Notes: a model not told the origin generated them from the letters alone. A DNA stretch of 64,000 nt from an uncultured Lachnospiraceae bacterium (GCA_910577175.1 CAJTLU010000002.1:62001-126000); one strand, 5' to 3'; positions 24,035 to 33,458 are shown, numbered from the stretch's first letter. Translations and numbers: made by a program.

Positions 24035-24571
24035 ATGACAGACCAGAAGGCGTTGCTGGAGTTTGTGGAGCCATATTACGCGGGGAAGGATATTATGCAT
24101 AATCTATGGCATATAGAGCTGGTGAAAAGGTGGGTGGACAGGATTATTTCTATGGGCAGGTACGAGACGGACTACGAAAGTCTGCTTCTGGCTGTGTATT
24201 TTCACGGCTTTATCTATCGGGATGAGGACGCGATACGGCAGTGGCTGGAGGCGCGGGGCTATAGCGGGGAACGTACGGAAAAGATTTTGAAGATTGCGTG
24301 GGAGTCCCAGAGAAGCGAGATTCCGGAGACCATAGAGGGGAAAATCTTACATGATGCGCATGTGCTGGAGGGCGGGAAAACCTATCTGGTCGTGAAAACG
24401 CTGATTACAGGTTCGGTCAGGGGGCAGAGCCTGAAAGATACGCTGCAGTTTATGAAGGAGCGCGTTCTGGGGAAGAACCGCTGCTATCTGCCGGAAACAA
24501 TACCGCTTTGTGAGGAAATGAACCATTATGCGGAAGAGTTTTTCCGGGAAATTACAGAGGGAATCGTGTAA
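24035..24571 (+). CDS. HD-superfamily-like protein with altered metal motif
   Basis: 178-residue cytosolic protein resembling predicted metal-dependent HD phosphohydrolases. It has the first His region HNLWHIELVKRWVDR, then VYFHGF, where the usual HD pair is His-Gly, and later ILHDAHVLEGGKTY with a possible HD. Loss of the central Asp in the first pair could change metal binding; alternatively the later HDAH block supplies the metal site. The substrate is unknown. The ribosome site is AAGGAGGAAAG. Its TAA overlaps the ATG of the following EamA gene by one base, so the two are translationally coupled. Confidence 0.65.
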   Translation: MTDQKALLEFVEPYYAGKDIMHNLWHIELVKRWVDRIISMGRYETDYESLLLAVYFHGFIYRDEDAIRQWLEARGYSGERTEKILKIAWESQRSEIPETIEGKILHDAHVLEGGKTYLVVKTLITGSVRGQSLKDTLQFMKERVLGKNRCYLPETIPLCEEMNHYAEEFFREITEGIV

Positions 24572-24984
24572 TGTGGCTTGTATTTGCATTGTTGTCCGCA
24601 GTCTTTGCGGCGCTTACCTCGATTTTAGCGAAGGTTGGTATTAAAGGAGTAAATTCAAATCTGGCGACGGCAATCCGGACAGTGGTTGTTGTCATTATGG
24701 CGTGGGGCATGGTGTTTCTGACCCATGCGCAGGACGGAATTTCGGGAATCAGTAAAAAAAGCTGGATTTTCCTGATTTTGTCCGGTCTGGCGACGGGAGC
24801 GTCGTGGCTGTGCTATTATCATGCGCTGCAGACAGGGGAGGCGTCAAAGGTGGTTCCTATTGATAAGCTCAGTGTCGTGATTACCCTGGTGCTTGCTTTT
24901 TTGTTTTTGGGTGAGCAGTTTACAATAAAGTCCCTGATTGGCTGTATCCTGATTGCAGCGGGAACGCTGCTTATGGTTTTATGA
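24571..24984 (+). CDS. Small EamA/DMT-family membrane transporter
   Basis: 137-residue inner-membrane protein with four or five hydrophobic helices: residues 1-20, 32-52 (VVVVIMAWGMVFLTHA), 65-85, 90-110 and 118-137. It matches a single EamA repeat. Such half-size members of the drug/metabolite superfamily are thought to work as dimers, and the substrate is not predictable. The conserved helix with HALQTGEASKVVPIDKLS is typical of the family. It is coupled to the HD-like gene through a TAATG overlap. Confidence 0.85.
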   Translation: MWLVFALLSAVFAALTSILAKVGIKGVNSNLATAIRTVVVVIMAWGMVFLTHAQDGISGISKKSWIFLILSGLATGASWLCYYHALQTGEASKVVPIDKLSVVITLVLAFLFLGEQFTIKSLIGCILIAAGTLLMVL

Positions 24985-25042
24985 GTCTGTTGTATGGCGT
25001 ACAGGGAGGGATGCCTGATTTTATACCAAGGGAGGAAGCGGA

Positions 25043-25426
25043 ATGGAGGCACTTACTTTTTTAAAGGATAAAATAGAGAGGACAATGGAGCTGCCAGAGC
25101 TAATAGCGTTATTTGAAGAAATGTGCAGTACCTATCCTGAAGCCGATGATATGCTCCTGTTTGAAACGGGTACGTTTTCCTTTTCCGGTCAGCCGATGTT
25201 TTATTTTTCACTGGTCAGACAGTATCCGGGGGAGGAAGAGGAGTATGTACAGCTGCATTTAGATGTCCGGTTTCAGCCGGACGATAAGTACCGGCTGCTT
25301 TCCGGGGCCGTCTGGAGTGATGGAAGCAATGAAGATTTTTTTAAATTCGTGAGGGAATCCGGTGCGTACCGTGCCGTAAAAGGGGACAGGATTGCAACGG
25401 TATCCGTGTATCTGGATGAAACGTAA
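25043..25426 (+). CDS. Uncharacterised 127-residue protein
   Basis: Not recognised. An acidic soluble alpha/beta protein with a helical first third (LKDKIERTMELPELIALFEEM) and a beta-rich remainder containing FYFSLVRQYPGEEEEYVQLHLDV. It has no signal peptide, membrane segment or metal motif. The ribosome site is GGGAGGAAG, 7 bases before ATG, which together with normal codon use supports a real gene. It follows the EamA gene by 58 bases on the same strand. Confidence 0.7.
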   Translation: MEALTFLKDKIERTMELPELIALFEEMCSTYPEADDMLLFETGTFSFSGQPMFYFSLVRQYPGEEEEYVQLHLDVRFQPDDKYRLLSGAVWSDGSNEDFFKFVRESGAYRAVKGDRIATVSVYLDET

Positions 25427-25476
25427 CGCTTTTTTTGGCATATAATGAAGGAAAAAACAGAGAACGGAAGTCTGTC

Positions 25477-26457
25477 ATGGAAGAAAGAATTTCTCTTGAA
25501 CCGGAAGCGCTCGCGGTCTGCAAGGAAAGCGCGGTGCCGCCGTTAATTTTCCAGTTGCCGCCTGCACAGGGCAGACAGGTGCTTGAAAAGACGCAAAGTA
25601 CGCCGGTTTGTATGTGTCCTGCCAAGGTGCGGATGACGGTTGTCGATACGGGAAGATGGGGCAGCCTGCCTGTTTATATTGTTACTCCCGAGGAGGTAAA
25701 AACGCCCTCGAATGTTATCTTTTATATTCACGGCGCAGGCTGGGTATTTGGAAGCTTCCATACCCATGAAAAGCTGGTGCGGGAGCTTGCAGCGCGGACC
25801 GGGTGTGTTCTGGTATTTCCGGAATACCGCCGTTCGCCGGAGGCGCATTATCCGGTTGCAATCGAGCAGTGTTACCGGATTCTCTGCGGGCTGCCAGGGC
25901 TTTTACGGAAGTTTGGAATCCAGATGAATCTTTCCACCCTGACGGTTGCGGGCGACAGTGTCGGGGGGAACATGACGATTGCGATGACGTTTATGGCAAA
26001 GGAGCGGAAAGGACCGTATATCCAGAAGCAGCTTTTGTATTATCCTGTTACCAATGCCTGTTTTTGTACAGATTCGTATCTTTCGTTTGCAGAAGGGTAT
26101 TATCTTTACCGCGAGGGAATGATATGGTTCTGGAACCAGTATACGACGTCGGAGAGTGACAGAGAACGAATTACGGTATCTCCGCTGCGGGCAGAGCCGG
26201 AGCAGCTAAAGAATCTTCCAGAGGCTATGATTTTAAATGGAGAGGCAGATGTCGTTCGGGACGACGGGGAGGCGTATGCAAGAAAGCTCAGGGACGCAGG
26301 CGTGCCGGTGACTGCAATGCGCTTCCAGGGAATCATACATGACTTTGTGATGTTAAATGCACTGGACCAGACAAAGGGATGCCGCGCCGCTATGGACGCT
26401 TCGGTTTCCTGGATTAACCAGAGGAACCGCGAGGACGGAAGAATCCCGTGCGAATAA
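25477..26457 (+). CDS. Alpha/beta hydrolase, hormone-sensitive-lipase (acetyl esterase) family
   Basis: Cytosolic carboxylesterase of 326 residues. The oxyanion motif is FYIHGAGWVFGSF (His-Gly-Ala-Gly in place of His-Gly-Gly-Gly). The nucleophile Ser is in VAGDSVGGNM, the acid Asp in LNGEADVVRDDGEAYA and the His in GIIHDFVMLNA. The C-terminal layout matches Aes-type esterases that remove acetyl or short acyl groups, for example from carbohydrates. The start is uncertain: ATG 25477 has only a weak purine-rich stretch before it, while an earlier in-frame TTG at 25435 is less likely. It stands alone between a small gene and an XRE regulator. Confidence 0.88.
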   Translation: MEERISLEPEALAVCKESAVPPLIFQLPPAQGRQVLEKTQSTPVCMCPAKVRMTVVDTGRWGSLPVYIVTPEEVKTPSNVIFYIHGAGWVFGSFHTHEKLVRELAARTGCVLVFPEYRRSPEAHYPVAIEQCYRILCGLPGLLRKFGIQMNLSTLTVAGDSVGGNMTIAMTFMAKERKGPYIQKQLLYYPVTNACFCTDSYLSFAEGYYLYREGMIWFWNQYTTSESDRERITVSPLRAEPEQLKNLPEAMILNGEADVVRDDGEAYARKLRDAGVPVTAMRFQGIIHDFVMLNALDQTKGCRAAMDASVSWINQRNREDGRIPCE

Positions 26458-26619
26458 GGCTTTTGGGAGCTTTCTTAAGCCGTCAGGAAAACCGGCGGTT
26501 AAAAAAAACGACGGTATTTCCTTTGACCGCAAGCTCCGCCGCGGCTTATAATAAGGGTACTCCCTGCTGGCGTGTCCTTGTCGGCAGGAGATATCCCTGA
26601 AGGAAAGGCAGGTATTGGT

Positions 26620-27555
26620 ATGGAGCATTACGGAGTCGCGATGGGTGGTAAGATTTATTCCTTGCGTATGGCAAAGAGAATGACGCAGGAGGAGCTTTCA
26701 GCGGTGCTGTGCATCAGCCCGGCGGCGGTTTCCAAATGGGAACGGAATCTGGCAGTTCCCAGTATTGAGATGCTTTGGGCGCTGGCGGATTTTTTTGGCT
26801 GTACGATTGACGAGCTCGTGGGGCGGAGTGAGAACCGTCTGCAGCAGGTAGGCGTGTATGACGAGGAAAAGCTGCAGCTCGCCGAGGTGGCAGAGGAGCT
26901 GCTCAAATGCTGTGAAATCAGTAGGGCGAAAGGGCTTTTGGCTGTCGAGGAAGAGATGAAGCATTATGAGGGCGGCAGCAGGTTTCTTCCGTTCGGAGTT
27001 CGCTTTTTTATGGAGATGTTTTATAAAAAAGTGGAGTTTGAGCTGATTTTCCAGCTTCTGGGGAACTATGCGGAAACATTGCCGGAGGCAGAACGGCAGG
27101 AGGGACGTATGATAGCCGTAGCGTTACGTATGATAGCCTCTGGCAATGCTCCTGAATTTTTGCAGGAAACGATTGCTTCCTATGTCGGAATCGAGTATTG
27201 GGAGAAGTTAGAGAGAAGGAGCAAGGAGCAGCGGCATAAGAGAACCAGGGAAGAAACAATCGGGAACTATCAGGGAAAGAAGCCGTATTCAGATAAGACG
27301 GCTCTTTTGGAGGAGCTTGTGTCGTCCGATGATTTTAAAATCCGGGCGGTTTTACGCAATCTGGATAACGCAACCTTGGCGGCAGCGCTTTCCGGCGCCT
27401 CCGGTGAGCTTATTGCGAGGTTTCTTTCCAATCTGTCCGACCGGCTTTTGTATTTTATCAGCGAGGACATTGATTTGTTCCAGGGAACGGAGGAAGAGAT
27501 GGCAGAGGCACAGAAAAAGGTGCTGGAGCTTGTCGCGCTGGTCAGTGTGGAATAG
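26620..27555 (+). CDS. XRE-family transcriptional regulator with helical C-terminal domain
   Basis: DNA-binding regulator. The helix-turn-helix lies at about residues 10-65: IYSLRMAKRMTQEELSAVLC, then ISPAAVSKWERNLAVPSIEM and LADFFGCTIDELVG. The rest (to residue 311) is helical and repeat-like, probably for dimerisation or signal binding, as in other Firmicutes regulators of this layout. ATG 26620 is preceded by AGG-rich sequence; ATG 26641 would also keep the whole domain. The aldo/keto reductase gene begins 60 bases after its stop on the same strand and may be a target or partner. Confidence 0.82.
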   Translation: MEHYGVAMGGKIYSLRMAKRMTQEELSAVLCISPAAVSKWERNLAVPSIEMLWALADFFGCTIDELVGRSENRLQQVGVYDEEKLQLAEVAEELLKCCEISRAKGLLAVEEEMKHYEGGSRFLPFGVRFFMEMFYKKVEFELIFQLLGNYAETLPEAERQEGRMIAVALRMIASGNAPEFLQETIASYVGIEYWEKLERRSKEQRHKRTREETIGNYQGKKPYSDKTALLEELVSSDDFKIRAVLRNLDNATLAAALSGASGELIARFLSNLSDRLLYFISEDIDLFQGTEEEMAEAQKKVLELVALVSVE

Positions 27556-27618
27556 TAGCTTGCTTTTTAGGAAGTAACGGGCGGCAGAAAACAGTTTATG
27601 AAAATGGAGGAAGAAAAG

Positions 27619-28797
27619 ATGCAGTATCGTAAGGACAAATACGGCAATCAGATTTCTGTTCTTGGCTATGGATGTATGCGGTTTTCCCAGAAGTCTGGAA
27701 AGATTATTCTGGAAAAGGCAGAGCAGGAGATTATGGCGGCCTATGAAGGCGGTGTAAACTACTTCGATACTGCATATATTTATTCCGGGAGTGAAGCTGC
27801 CCTTGGAAAGATTCTGGAAAAGAACGGGATCCGGGAGAAGGTAAAGATTGCGACAAAGCTGCCGCACTATATGCTGAAAACAAGAGAAGCTGCGGAGAAG
27901 ATGTTCCGGGAGGAGCTAGGAAGGCTCAGAACTTCATATGTGGATTACTATCTGATGCATATGCTGACAGACGTAAAAACGTGGGAGCGTCTAAAGGAAA
28001 TCGGAGTAGAGGAGTGGCTCCGGGAAAAGAAGAAGAGCGGCGCTATCCGCCAGCTTGGATTTTCTTATCACGGAAATTCGGACATGTTCTGCCAGCTGCT
28101 TGACGCCTATGACTGGGATTTCTGCATGATTCAGTACAACTATCTGGACGAGCATTCCCAGGCAGGGCGGACAGGCCTTCAGTATGCGGCGTCAAAGGGA
28201 ATTCCGGTGATGATTATGGAGCCTCTGCGGGGTGGAAGGCTTTCCAATCATCTGCCGGAAAAGGCAGAGAAATTGTTTCAGGAATATGAGATTAAGCGCA
28301 CGCCTGCGGAGTGGGCGTTCCGCTGGCTCTGGAACCAGCCGGAGGTAACCTGTGTACTTTCGGGCATGAATTCGCTCGCAATGGTACAGGAAAATGTGAA
28401 AAATGCCGCAGATGCAAGGGCAGGAGAGTTCACGGAAAAAGATGAGGCGCTTTTAAAAGAGGTTGTCCGGGTAATCCATGAAAAAATGAAGGTCGGTTGT
28501 ACCGGCTGCGGCTATTGTATGCCGTGTCCGAAAGGAGTCGATATTCCTGGCACCTTTGCAATATACAATAAGCGCTATACCGACGGCAGACGGAAAGCGC
28601 TTCAGGAGTACATGCTGTGTACCGTACTGCGGAAGGATTCCACGTCTGCGTCGAACTGTGTCGGCTGCGGCAGCTGTGAGAAGCATTGTCCGCAGCAGAT
28701 TGAAATACGAAAGGAGCTGGCGAATGCGAGAAAGGCGCTCGAGGGGCCGGTTTATCAGATTGCGAAAAAGGCGGCTTCCCTGTTTCTGAAATATTGA
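27619..28797 (+). CDS. Aldo/keto reductase with C-terminal 4Fe-4S ferredoxin region
   Basis: 392-residue cytosolic oxidoreductase. The barrel carries the family tetrad regions: the Asp/Tyr block YFDTAYIYSGSE, the Lys in IATKLPHYM and the His in YYLMHMLTD. The C-terminus has CTGCGYCMPCPKGVDIP and CVGCGSCEKHCPQQIEI, which would bind two iron-sulfur clusters. This fusion is common in anaerobic Clostridia, where the clusters may link the reaction to ferredoxin. The start ATG 27619 has GGAGG 8 bases upstream; the ATG at 27598 lacks one. It is convergent with the HerA-like gene. Confidence 0.92.
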   Translation: MQYRKDKYGNQISVLGYGCMRFSQKSGKIILEKAEQEIMAAYEGGVNYFDTAYIYSGSEAALGKILEKNGIREKVKIATKLPHYMLKTREAAEKMFREELGRLRTSYVDYYLMHMLTDVKTWERLKEIGVEEWLREKKKSGAIRQLGFSYHGNSDMFCQLLDAYDWDFCMIQYNYLDEHSQAGRTGLQYAASKGIPVMIMEPLRGGRLSNHLPEKAEKLFQEYEIKRTPAEWAFRWLWNQPEVTCVLSGMNSLAMVQENVKNAADARAGEFTEKDEALLKEVVRVIHEKMKVGCTGCGYCMPCPKGVDIPGTFAIYNKRYTDGRRKALQEYMLCTVLRKDSTSASNCVGCGSCEKHCPQQIEIRKELANARKALEGPVYQIAKKAASLFLKY

Positions 28798-28824
28798 TTC
28801 CGTTTTTACTTACTTTTACAGGTG

Positions 28825-30384
28825 TTACTTTGAATTTCCGAACAGCCCCCGGATAATCGATTTTCCGAGTTCGCGTCCGATGGTTCCGAAGGCGCTTGAG
28901 GTAGCGCGGCCAATGGTTTTGTTCAGAACCTTTTCGGTTGCTTTTTCCCGTTTCTTTCTGGCGGCTTCTTCTTCCTTTTCTTTTTTCTTTAAGGCGGCGG
29001 CTTCTTCCCGTTCTCTTTGCTTTGCAGCGGCAGCCGCTTCTTTTTCCCTTTGCTTTGCGGCAGCGGCTTCTTCCTTTTCTCTTTGTTCCTCGGCCTCTTC
29101 TCTTGCTGTTTGTTCGGTCAGTGCCTCGTAGGCAGAAGGATTATCTACAAAAAAGCTGTATTTTTCATCTAACGGACTCGCCGTAATGACAGCGTTCCTT
29201 GTAAGAGCATCCACCGGGCCCATTAGGCTTTGCGGTGGAAGGATAAAGGTGCGTTCCACGATGGACGGGATTCCCTTTTCATCCAGAAAGGAAACTAACG
29301 CTTCCCCGACGCCAAGTTCCATAATGGCAGCGGAGGTATCGAAGGAAGGGTTCTGACGAAAGGTCTGCGCGGCAGTGCGGACTGCTTTCTGTTCTGCCGG
29401 GGTATAGGCGCGGAGTGCATGCTGGATACGGTTGCCAAGCTGTGCAAGCACTTCGTCCGGAATATCGCTCGGGCTCTGGGAAATGAAATAGATGCCGACG
29501 CCCTTAGAGCGAATCAGCTTTACAACCTGTTCGATTTTCTGCGTCAGCGCCTTTGGCATATCGCGAAAGAGAAGATGAGCTTCGTCAAAGAAGAAGACAA
29601 GCTTTGGCTTTTCTACATCGCCGACCTCTGGCAGCTTTTCAAAAAGCTCTGTTAAAAGCCAGAGTAAGAAGGTGGCATAAAGGATAGGAGACTGCACAAG
29701 CTCGGTGCTGTCTAAAATGTTAATCATGCCCCTGCCGGATTCGTCAAGGGTAATCCAGTCCATAATGTCAAGCGCAGGCTCGCCGAAGAACAGCTCCCCG
29801 CCCTGGCTTTCCAGAGCCAGAAGCGCGCGCTGGATAGCGCCAGCGCTCTGCGGGCTGACCGTGCCGTAGGAGAGGGTGTATTCCTCACGGTGTTCGCTGA
29901 CATACTGTATCATTGCTTTCAGGTCTTTGATATCAATCAGCAGGAGGCCGTTGTCGTCCGCTACGCGGAACACGATATTCAGGACGCCCTCCTGTACGGC
30001 AGTAAGTCCGAGCAGACGGGAGAGAAGCGTCGGACCAAGCTCTGAAACGGTAGTGCGCACCGGATGCCCGTTCTTTCCGAAAATGTCGAAGAAGCGGGTC
30101 GGGAACGAGGTATAGCTCCAGTCGTCGATTCCGAATTTTGCGATGCGCTTTGACATGTCCTCGCTTTCCCTGCCGGGCTTACACATGCCGGAAAGGTCGC
30201 CCTTGATATCGGCGAGAAAGACCGGTACGCCAAGAGAAGAGAAAGCTTCCGCCATGACCTTTAGGGTAATGGTTTTACCGGTGCCGGTAGCGCCGGCAAT
30301 CAGACCGTGGCGGTTTGCCATAGCCGGGTATAAAAACTGCGGGGTTTCATTTTGGGACATCCAGAGTTTTCCATCTTTTACCAT
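28825..30384 (-). CDS. HerA-like ATPase (DUF853/YjgR family)
   Basis: 519-residue P-loop ATPase related to the HerA/FtsK DNA translocases. Walker A is GLIAGATGTGKTITLK near the N-terminus, and Walker B is KLVFFFDEAHLLF. A sensor region IYFISQSPSDIPDEVLAQLGNR precedes an arginine-rich stretch. The last 110 residues are a Lys/Glu/Ala coiled coil with repeated AAAAKQREKE units, then a basic glycine-rich tail. The role of the family is unknown. The ribosome site is AAAGGA. It is 39 bases downstream of the acyl-CoA ligase and probably shares its transcript. Confidence 0.85.
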   Translation of the reverse strand: MVKDGKLWMSQNETPQFLYPAMANRHGLIAGATGTGKTITLKVMAEAFSSLGVPVFLADIKGDLSGMCKPGRESEDMSKRIAKFGIDDWSYTSFPTRFFDIFGKNGHPVRTTVSELGPTLLSRLLGLTAVQEGVLNIVFRVADDNGLLLIDIKDLKAMIQYVSEHREEYTLSYGTVSPQSAGAIQRALLALESQGGELFFGEPALDIMDWITLDESGRGMINILDSTELVQSPILYATFLLWLLTELFEKLPEVGDVEKPKLVFFFDEAHLLFRDMPKALTQKIEQVVKLIRSKGVGIYFISQSPSDIPDEVLAQLGNRIQHALRAYTPAEQKAVRTAAQTFRQNPSFDTSAAIMELGVGEALVSFLDEKGIPSIVERTFILPPQSLMGPVDALTRNAVITASPLDEKYSFFVDNPSAYEALTEQTAREEAEEQREKEEAAAAKQREKEAAAAAKQREREEAAALKKKEKEEEAARKKREKATEKVLNKTIGRATSSAFGTIGRELGKSIIRGLFGNSK

Positions 30385-30423
30385 GCTGTTTGGTTCCTTT
30401 CTTCTATAATACTACGATTATAC

Positions 30424-32058
30424 TCAGCCCTGGGTCTGGGCGGCAACCAGATTTTTGCCGCCGTACAGCTCGCGGAGCTTCGGCTTTTCGATTTTTCCGG
30501 TCGGATTACGCGGCACATCGGCAAAGATAATCGTATGCGGGCGCTTATAGCGCGGCAGGGAGTGGCAGAAGTCGTTGACCTCTTCCTCCGTCAGAGTATA
30601 GTCAGGCTTTACCTCGATGATAGCGCCGGTAATTTCACCCAGCCGTTTGTCCGGCAGGCCGATAACGGCAACGTCCTTGATGGCGTCATGCTTCCGCAAA
30701 AAGTCTTCAATCTGTACCGGGTAAATGTTTTCGCCGCCGCTGATAATAACGTCCTTTTTCCGGTCGACAAGAGAAATAAAGCCGTCCTCATCCTGCTGTG
30801 CCATATCGCCGGTAAAGAGCCAGCCGTCTGCCAGCACTTCGTTGGTTGCTTTTTCGTCCTTGTAGTAGCAGGTCATAACGCCCGGCCCCTTTACGGCAAG
30901 CTCGCCGACCTCGCCCTGTGCAACCGGATTCCGGTTTTCATCCACAATTTTTGTCTCCCAGCCGTAGCCCGGAATGCCGATGGCGCCGACCTTGTGGATG
31001 TTGTCCATGCCAAGATGGACACAGCCTGGTCCGATGGACTCGGAAAGCCCGTAGTTGGTGTCATATTTATGATGTGGGAAGCGCTCCTTCCAGCGCGTAA
31101 TCAGGCTTGGCGGTACTGGCTGTGCGCCAATGTGCATCAGACGCCACTGTGAAAGGTCATAGTCTTCCGGGTTTACCTCGCCGCGGTCGATGGCGTCTAA
31201 GATGTCCTGTGCCCACGGCACCAGAAGCCAGACGATGGTACAGTGTTCCTTGGAAACGGCATCGAGAACAAATTCCGGCTTTGTTCCTTTGAGCAGCACT
31301 GCCTTCCCGCCGACGAAAAAGCTGCCAAACCAGTGCATTTTTGCACCGGTATGATAGAGCGGCGGGATACAGAGAAAGACATCTTCATGCGTGGTTTCAT
31401 GGTGGTTCTGCTCCACGAGACACGAATGCATCAGGCTTCTGTGCTTATGTAAAATTGCCTTCGGAAAGCCCGTCGTTCCGGAAGAAAAGTAAATGGCAGC
31501 GTCATCTTCGTCCGTGAGCGGGATGTCCGGACTCTGGCTGGAGCAGTCCGCGGTTAAGGAGGAGTAGGCCTCCGCAAAGGTCGGGCAGGTATCGCCGGCA
31601 AAGATAAGCAGCCGGTTTTTGCTTAAGGTGTCCGCAATTTCTTCCACACGGCCGATAAACTCCGGCCCGAAGACTAAAATGTCCACATCCGCCAGATTGA
31701 CGCAGTAGTCGATTTCTTCGGAGGAGTAGCGGAAATTTAACGGCACTGCCAGAGCGCCGGTTTTTAAAATGCCGAAATAAATAGGAAGCCATTCCAGACA
31801 GTTCATTAAGAGAATAGCAACCTTATCGCCTTTTTTGATTCCGCGGGAAAGCAGGAAGTTTGCAAAGCGGTTTGCTTTTTCATTAAAAACGTTCCATGTG
31901 ATTTCACGGCGGTAGCAGGCATTGTTTGTCGGTTCGATTAACTCATATTCTTTCCAGGTAATACGGCGGTTCTCCGGCAGATGCGGATTGAGTTCCACAA
32001 GGCAGATTTCGTTCCCGTACAGCCTGCAGTTTTGTTCCAGTATGTTTGTAATCGGCAT
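30424..32058 (-). CDS. AMP-forming acyl-CoA ligase (class I adenylate-forming enzyme)
   Basis: 544-residue ligase that activates a carboxylic acid with ATP and joins it to CoA. Motifs are the P-loop-like IYFSSGTTGFPKAILHKH, NYGLSESIG, GWLFTGDMAQQDEDGF with the hinge DRKKDVIISGGENIYP, and the C-terminal catalytic Lys in NPTGKIEKPKL. The acid cannot be told from sequence; fatty acids, aryl acids or bile acids are possible. ATG 32058 follows GAGGAA and gives the usual length; a longer frame upstream would run into the neighbour. It is transcribed from the promoter at 32131-32159, with the HerA-like gene behind it. Confidence 0.9.
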   Translation of the reverse strand: MPITNILEQNCRLYGNEICLVELNPHLPENRRITWKEYELIEPTNNACYRREITWNVFNEKANRFANFLLSRGIKKGDKVAILLMNCLEWLPIYFGILKTGALAVPLNFRYSSEEIDYCVNLADVDILVFGPEFIGRVEEIADTLSKNRLLIFAGDTCPTFAEAYSSLTADCSSQSPDIPLTDEDDAAIYFSSGTTGFPKAILHKHRSLMHSCLVEQNHHETTHEDVFLCIPPLYHTGAKMHWFGSFFVGGKAVLLKGTKPEFVLDAVSKEHCTIVWLLVPWAQDILDAIDRGEVNPEDYDLSQWRLMHIGAQPVPPSLITRWKERFPHHKYDTNYGLSESIGPGCVHLGMDNIHKVGAIGIPGYGWETKIVDENRNPVAQGEVGELAVKGPGVMTCYYKDEKATNEVLADGWLFTGDMAQQDEDGFISLVDRKKDVIISGGENIYPVQIEDFLRKHDAIKDVAVIGLPDKRLGEITGAIIEVKPDYTLTEEEVNDFCHSLPRYKRPHTIIFADVPRNPTGKIEKPKLRELYGGKNLVAAQTQG

Positions 32059-32130
32059 AATTGATTCCTCGGATTCGGTAAAATTTGAAAGCGCTGCCCG
32101 TCCGGGGACTTTTACGCTTTCCACTAATAA

Positions 32131-32159
32131 AGTATAAGGGATTTCTGCGGAAATGTCAA
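32131..32159 (-). promoter_or_regulatory. Promoter of the acyl-CoA ligase gene
   Basis: Minus strand TTGACA (32154-32159), 17 bases, TATACT (32131-32136). It lies downstream of the epimerase stop, so the ligase has its own transcription start. Confidence 0.75.
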
Positions 32160-32209
32160 TGAGAAGTGTTAAAGCGTTACGTTGCAAGGCAGGTCGTACA
32201 ATCTGGGTT

Positions 32210-33076
32210 TTAATTAACCAACTCAATATAATAGTCTAAAAGTTCATATATCCAATCCCGGAGTACCGAAAATTGAAATCCTGATGTCTCTGCTTTTTCC
32301 GTATTGATACTATATTCCGGTTCTCCGTTATATGGAGCATTTTCTCCTGTTCTGTCAATAATCGCCTTTGTTCCTGTCTTTTTTTCAACATACGCAATGA
32401 TTTCTCTTATGGAAATCGTTCCTTTTGAGCTTCCATTAATTGCCCCTTTGATATCTTTGTCAACTAAAAAGGCCATAAACCTTCCTGCTTCATCAGAACG
32501 GATATATGCCATCTGATAATCCAGATTATCAATATTCATCGGAATGGATTTCATGGTGTGTTCCACATAATACAACAATCTTTTTGTATAATCATCTTTT
32601 CCTATTGCAAACGGATATCTTACCGCAATCCAATTTCTGTCGGAATACTCCTGCCATAAAGCGCACTCAGCCTGACGCTTTATTTCCTCATAAGGAAAAG
32701 CCGTCCTGTCGCACCATACCAGTTTTTTGGAAACACCGTCAAAATCAGCTTCCACCGTATTCATGTGTTTAGATTCATAAACGGATGTGCTTGACATATG
32801 GATATATTTGTCGCAATCTACGGCTTCCATTACATATTTTATATCGTTGGAGCAATAAGCAATCTTATCAATTACGACGTCATATCTTTTACCGCTCAAC
32901 GCATGTTTCATGCTCGTTTCGTTTGTTCTGTCAAGTATAATTCGCTGTACCCTGTTCCCGTAGGTGTCAGCTGCCTTTCCTCTTGTGGCTATCGTGATGT
33001 CATGCCCTTGGGCTAAAAGTTCATTTACCATATGTATGCCAAAAAACCTTGTACCGCCAATCACTAAAATTTTCAT
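32210..33076 (-). CDS. NAD-dependent epimerase/dehydratase-like protein
   Basis: 288-residue extended short-chain dehydrogenase. The N-terminal KILVIGGTRFFGIHMV is a Rossmann NAD(P) loop, and YDVVIDKIAY and YIHMSSTSVYE follow. The usual YxxxK catalytic pair is represented by PYEEIKRQAE. The C-terminal half is of the sugar-nucleotide epimerase or isoflavone-reductase kind. The substrate is unknown. It is clearly richer in A+T than the ligase and iorA genes around it, and a set of inverted repeats lies upstream (33112-33284), both hints of acquisition. It may be transcribed independently. Confidence 0.82.
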   Translation of the reverse strand: MKILVIGGTRFFGIHMVNELLAQGHDITIATRGKAADTYGNRVQRIILDRTNETSMKHALSGKRYDVVIDKIAYCSNDIKYVMEAVDCDKYIHMSSTSVYESKHMNTVEADFDGVSKKLVWCDRTAFPYEEIKRQAECALWQEYSDRNWIAVRYPFAIGKDDYTKRLLYYVEHTMKSIPMNIDNLDYQMAYIRSDEAGRFMAFLVDKDIKGAINGSSKGTISIREIIAYVEKKTGTKAIIDRTGENAPYNGEPEYSINTEKAETSGFQFSVLRDWIYELLDYYIELVN

Positions 33077-33111
33077 TATTTACCTCGATAAATTAGTATT
33101 TGCCCTCGACT

Positions 33112-33284
33112 ATGATACGGATTGCTCCGTGCTTCGCACTCCCGCAATCCTCAAAACACCTCAAATCCGCTCATTTTTCTTCGAAAAATGGATACTTTTC
33201 GGTGTTTTGGGCGGGTCGAAAGGTAAATGCTCCTCTTGCAAGCGAGCTTGCATCGGATGATTTACCTTTTGACCCTGGTATCAT
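33112..33284. repeat. Nested inverted-repeat element upstream of the epimerase
   Basis: Outer ATGATAC (33112-33118) with GTATCAT (33278-33284). AAAACACC (33153-33160) pairs with GGTGTTTT (33201-33208), enclosing a second stem around CATTTTT/AAAAATG. A 10-bp arm 33219-33228 pairs with 33260-33269 and encloses GCAAGC-GA-GCTTGC. It fills much of the 382-base gap 33077-33458; the rest holds only an extended -10-like TATACT at 33395-33400 before iorA. Confidence 0.6.
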
Positions 33285-33458
33285 TGAAATTATAGCATAG
33301 AACCGGCTGGATTACAAAGATATATTTAATGTCGTTGGGAAAATGCAGAAAGGCAAGGTGAAAAAAGGGACTTTTCGCAGGGGATGAAGTATGATATACT
33401 GAAAGAAGTGAGCTGGACTGAGGCTTTTTATTTTTAAGATACGAAAGGATAATGGAGT

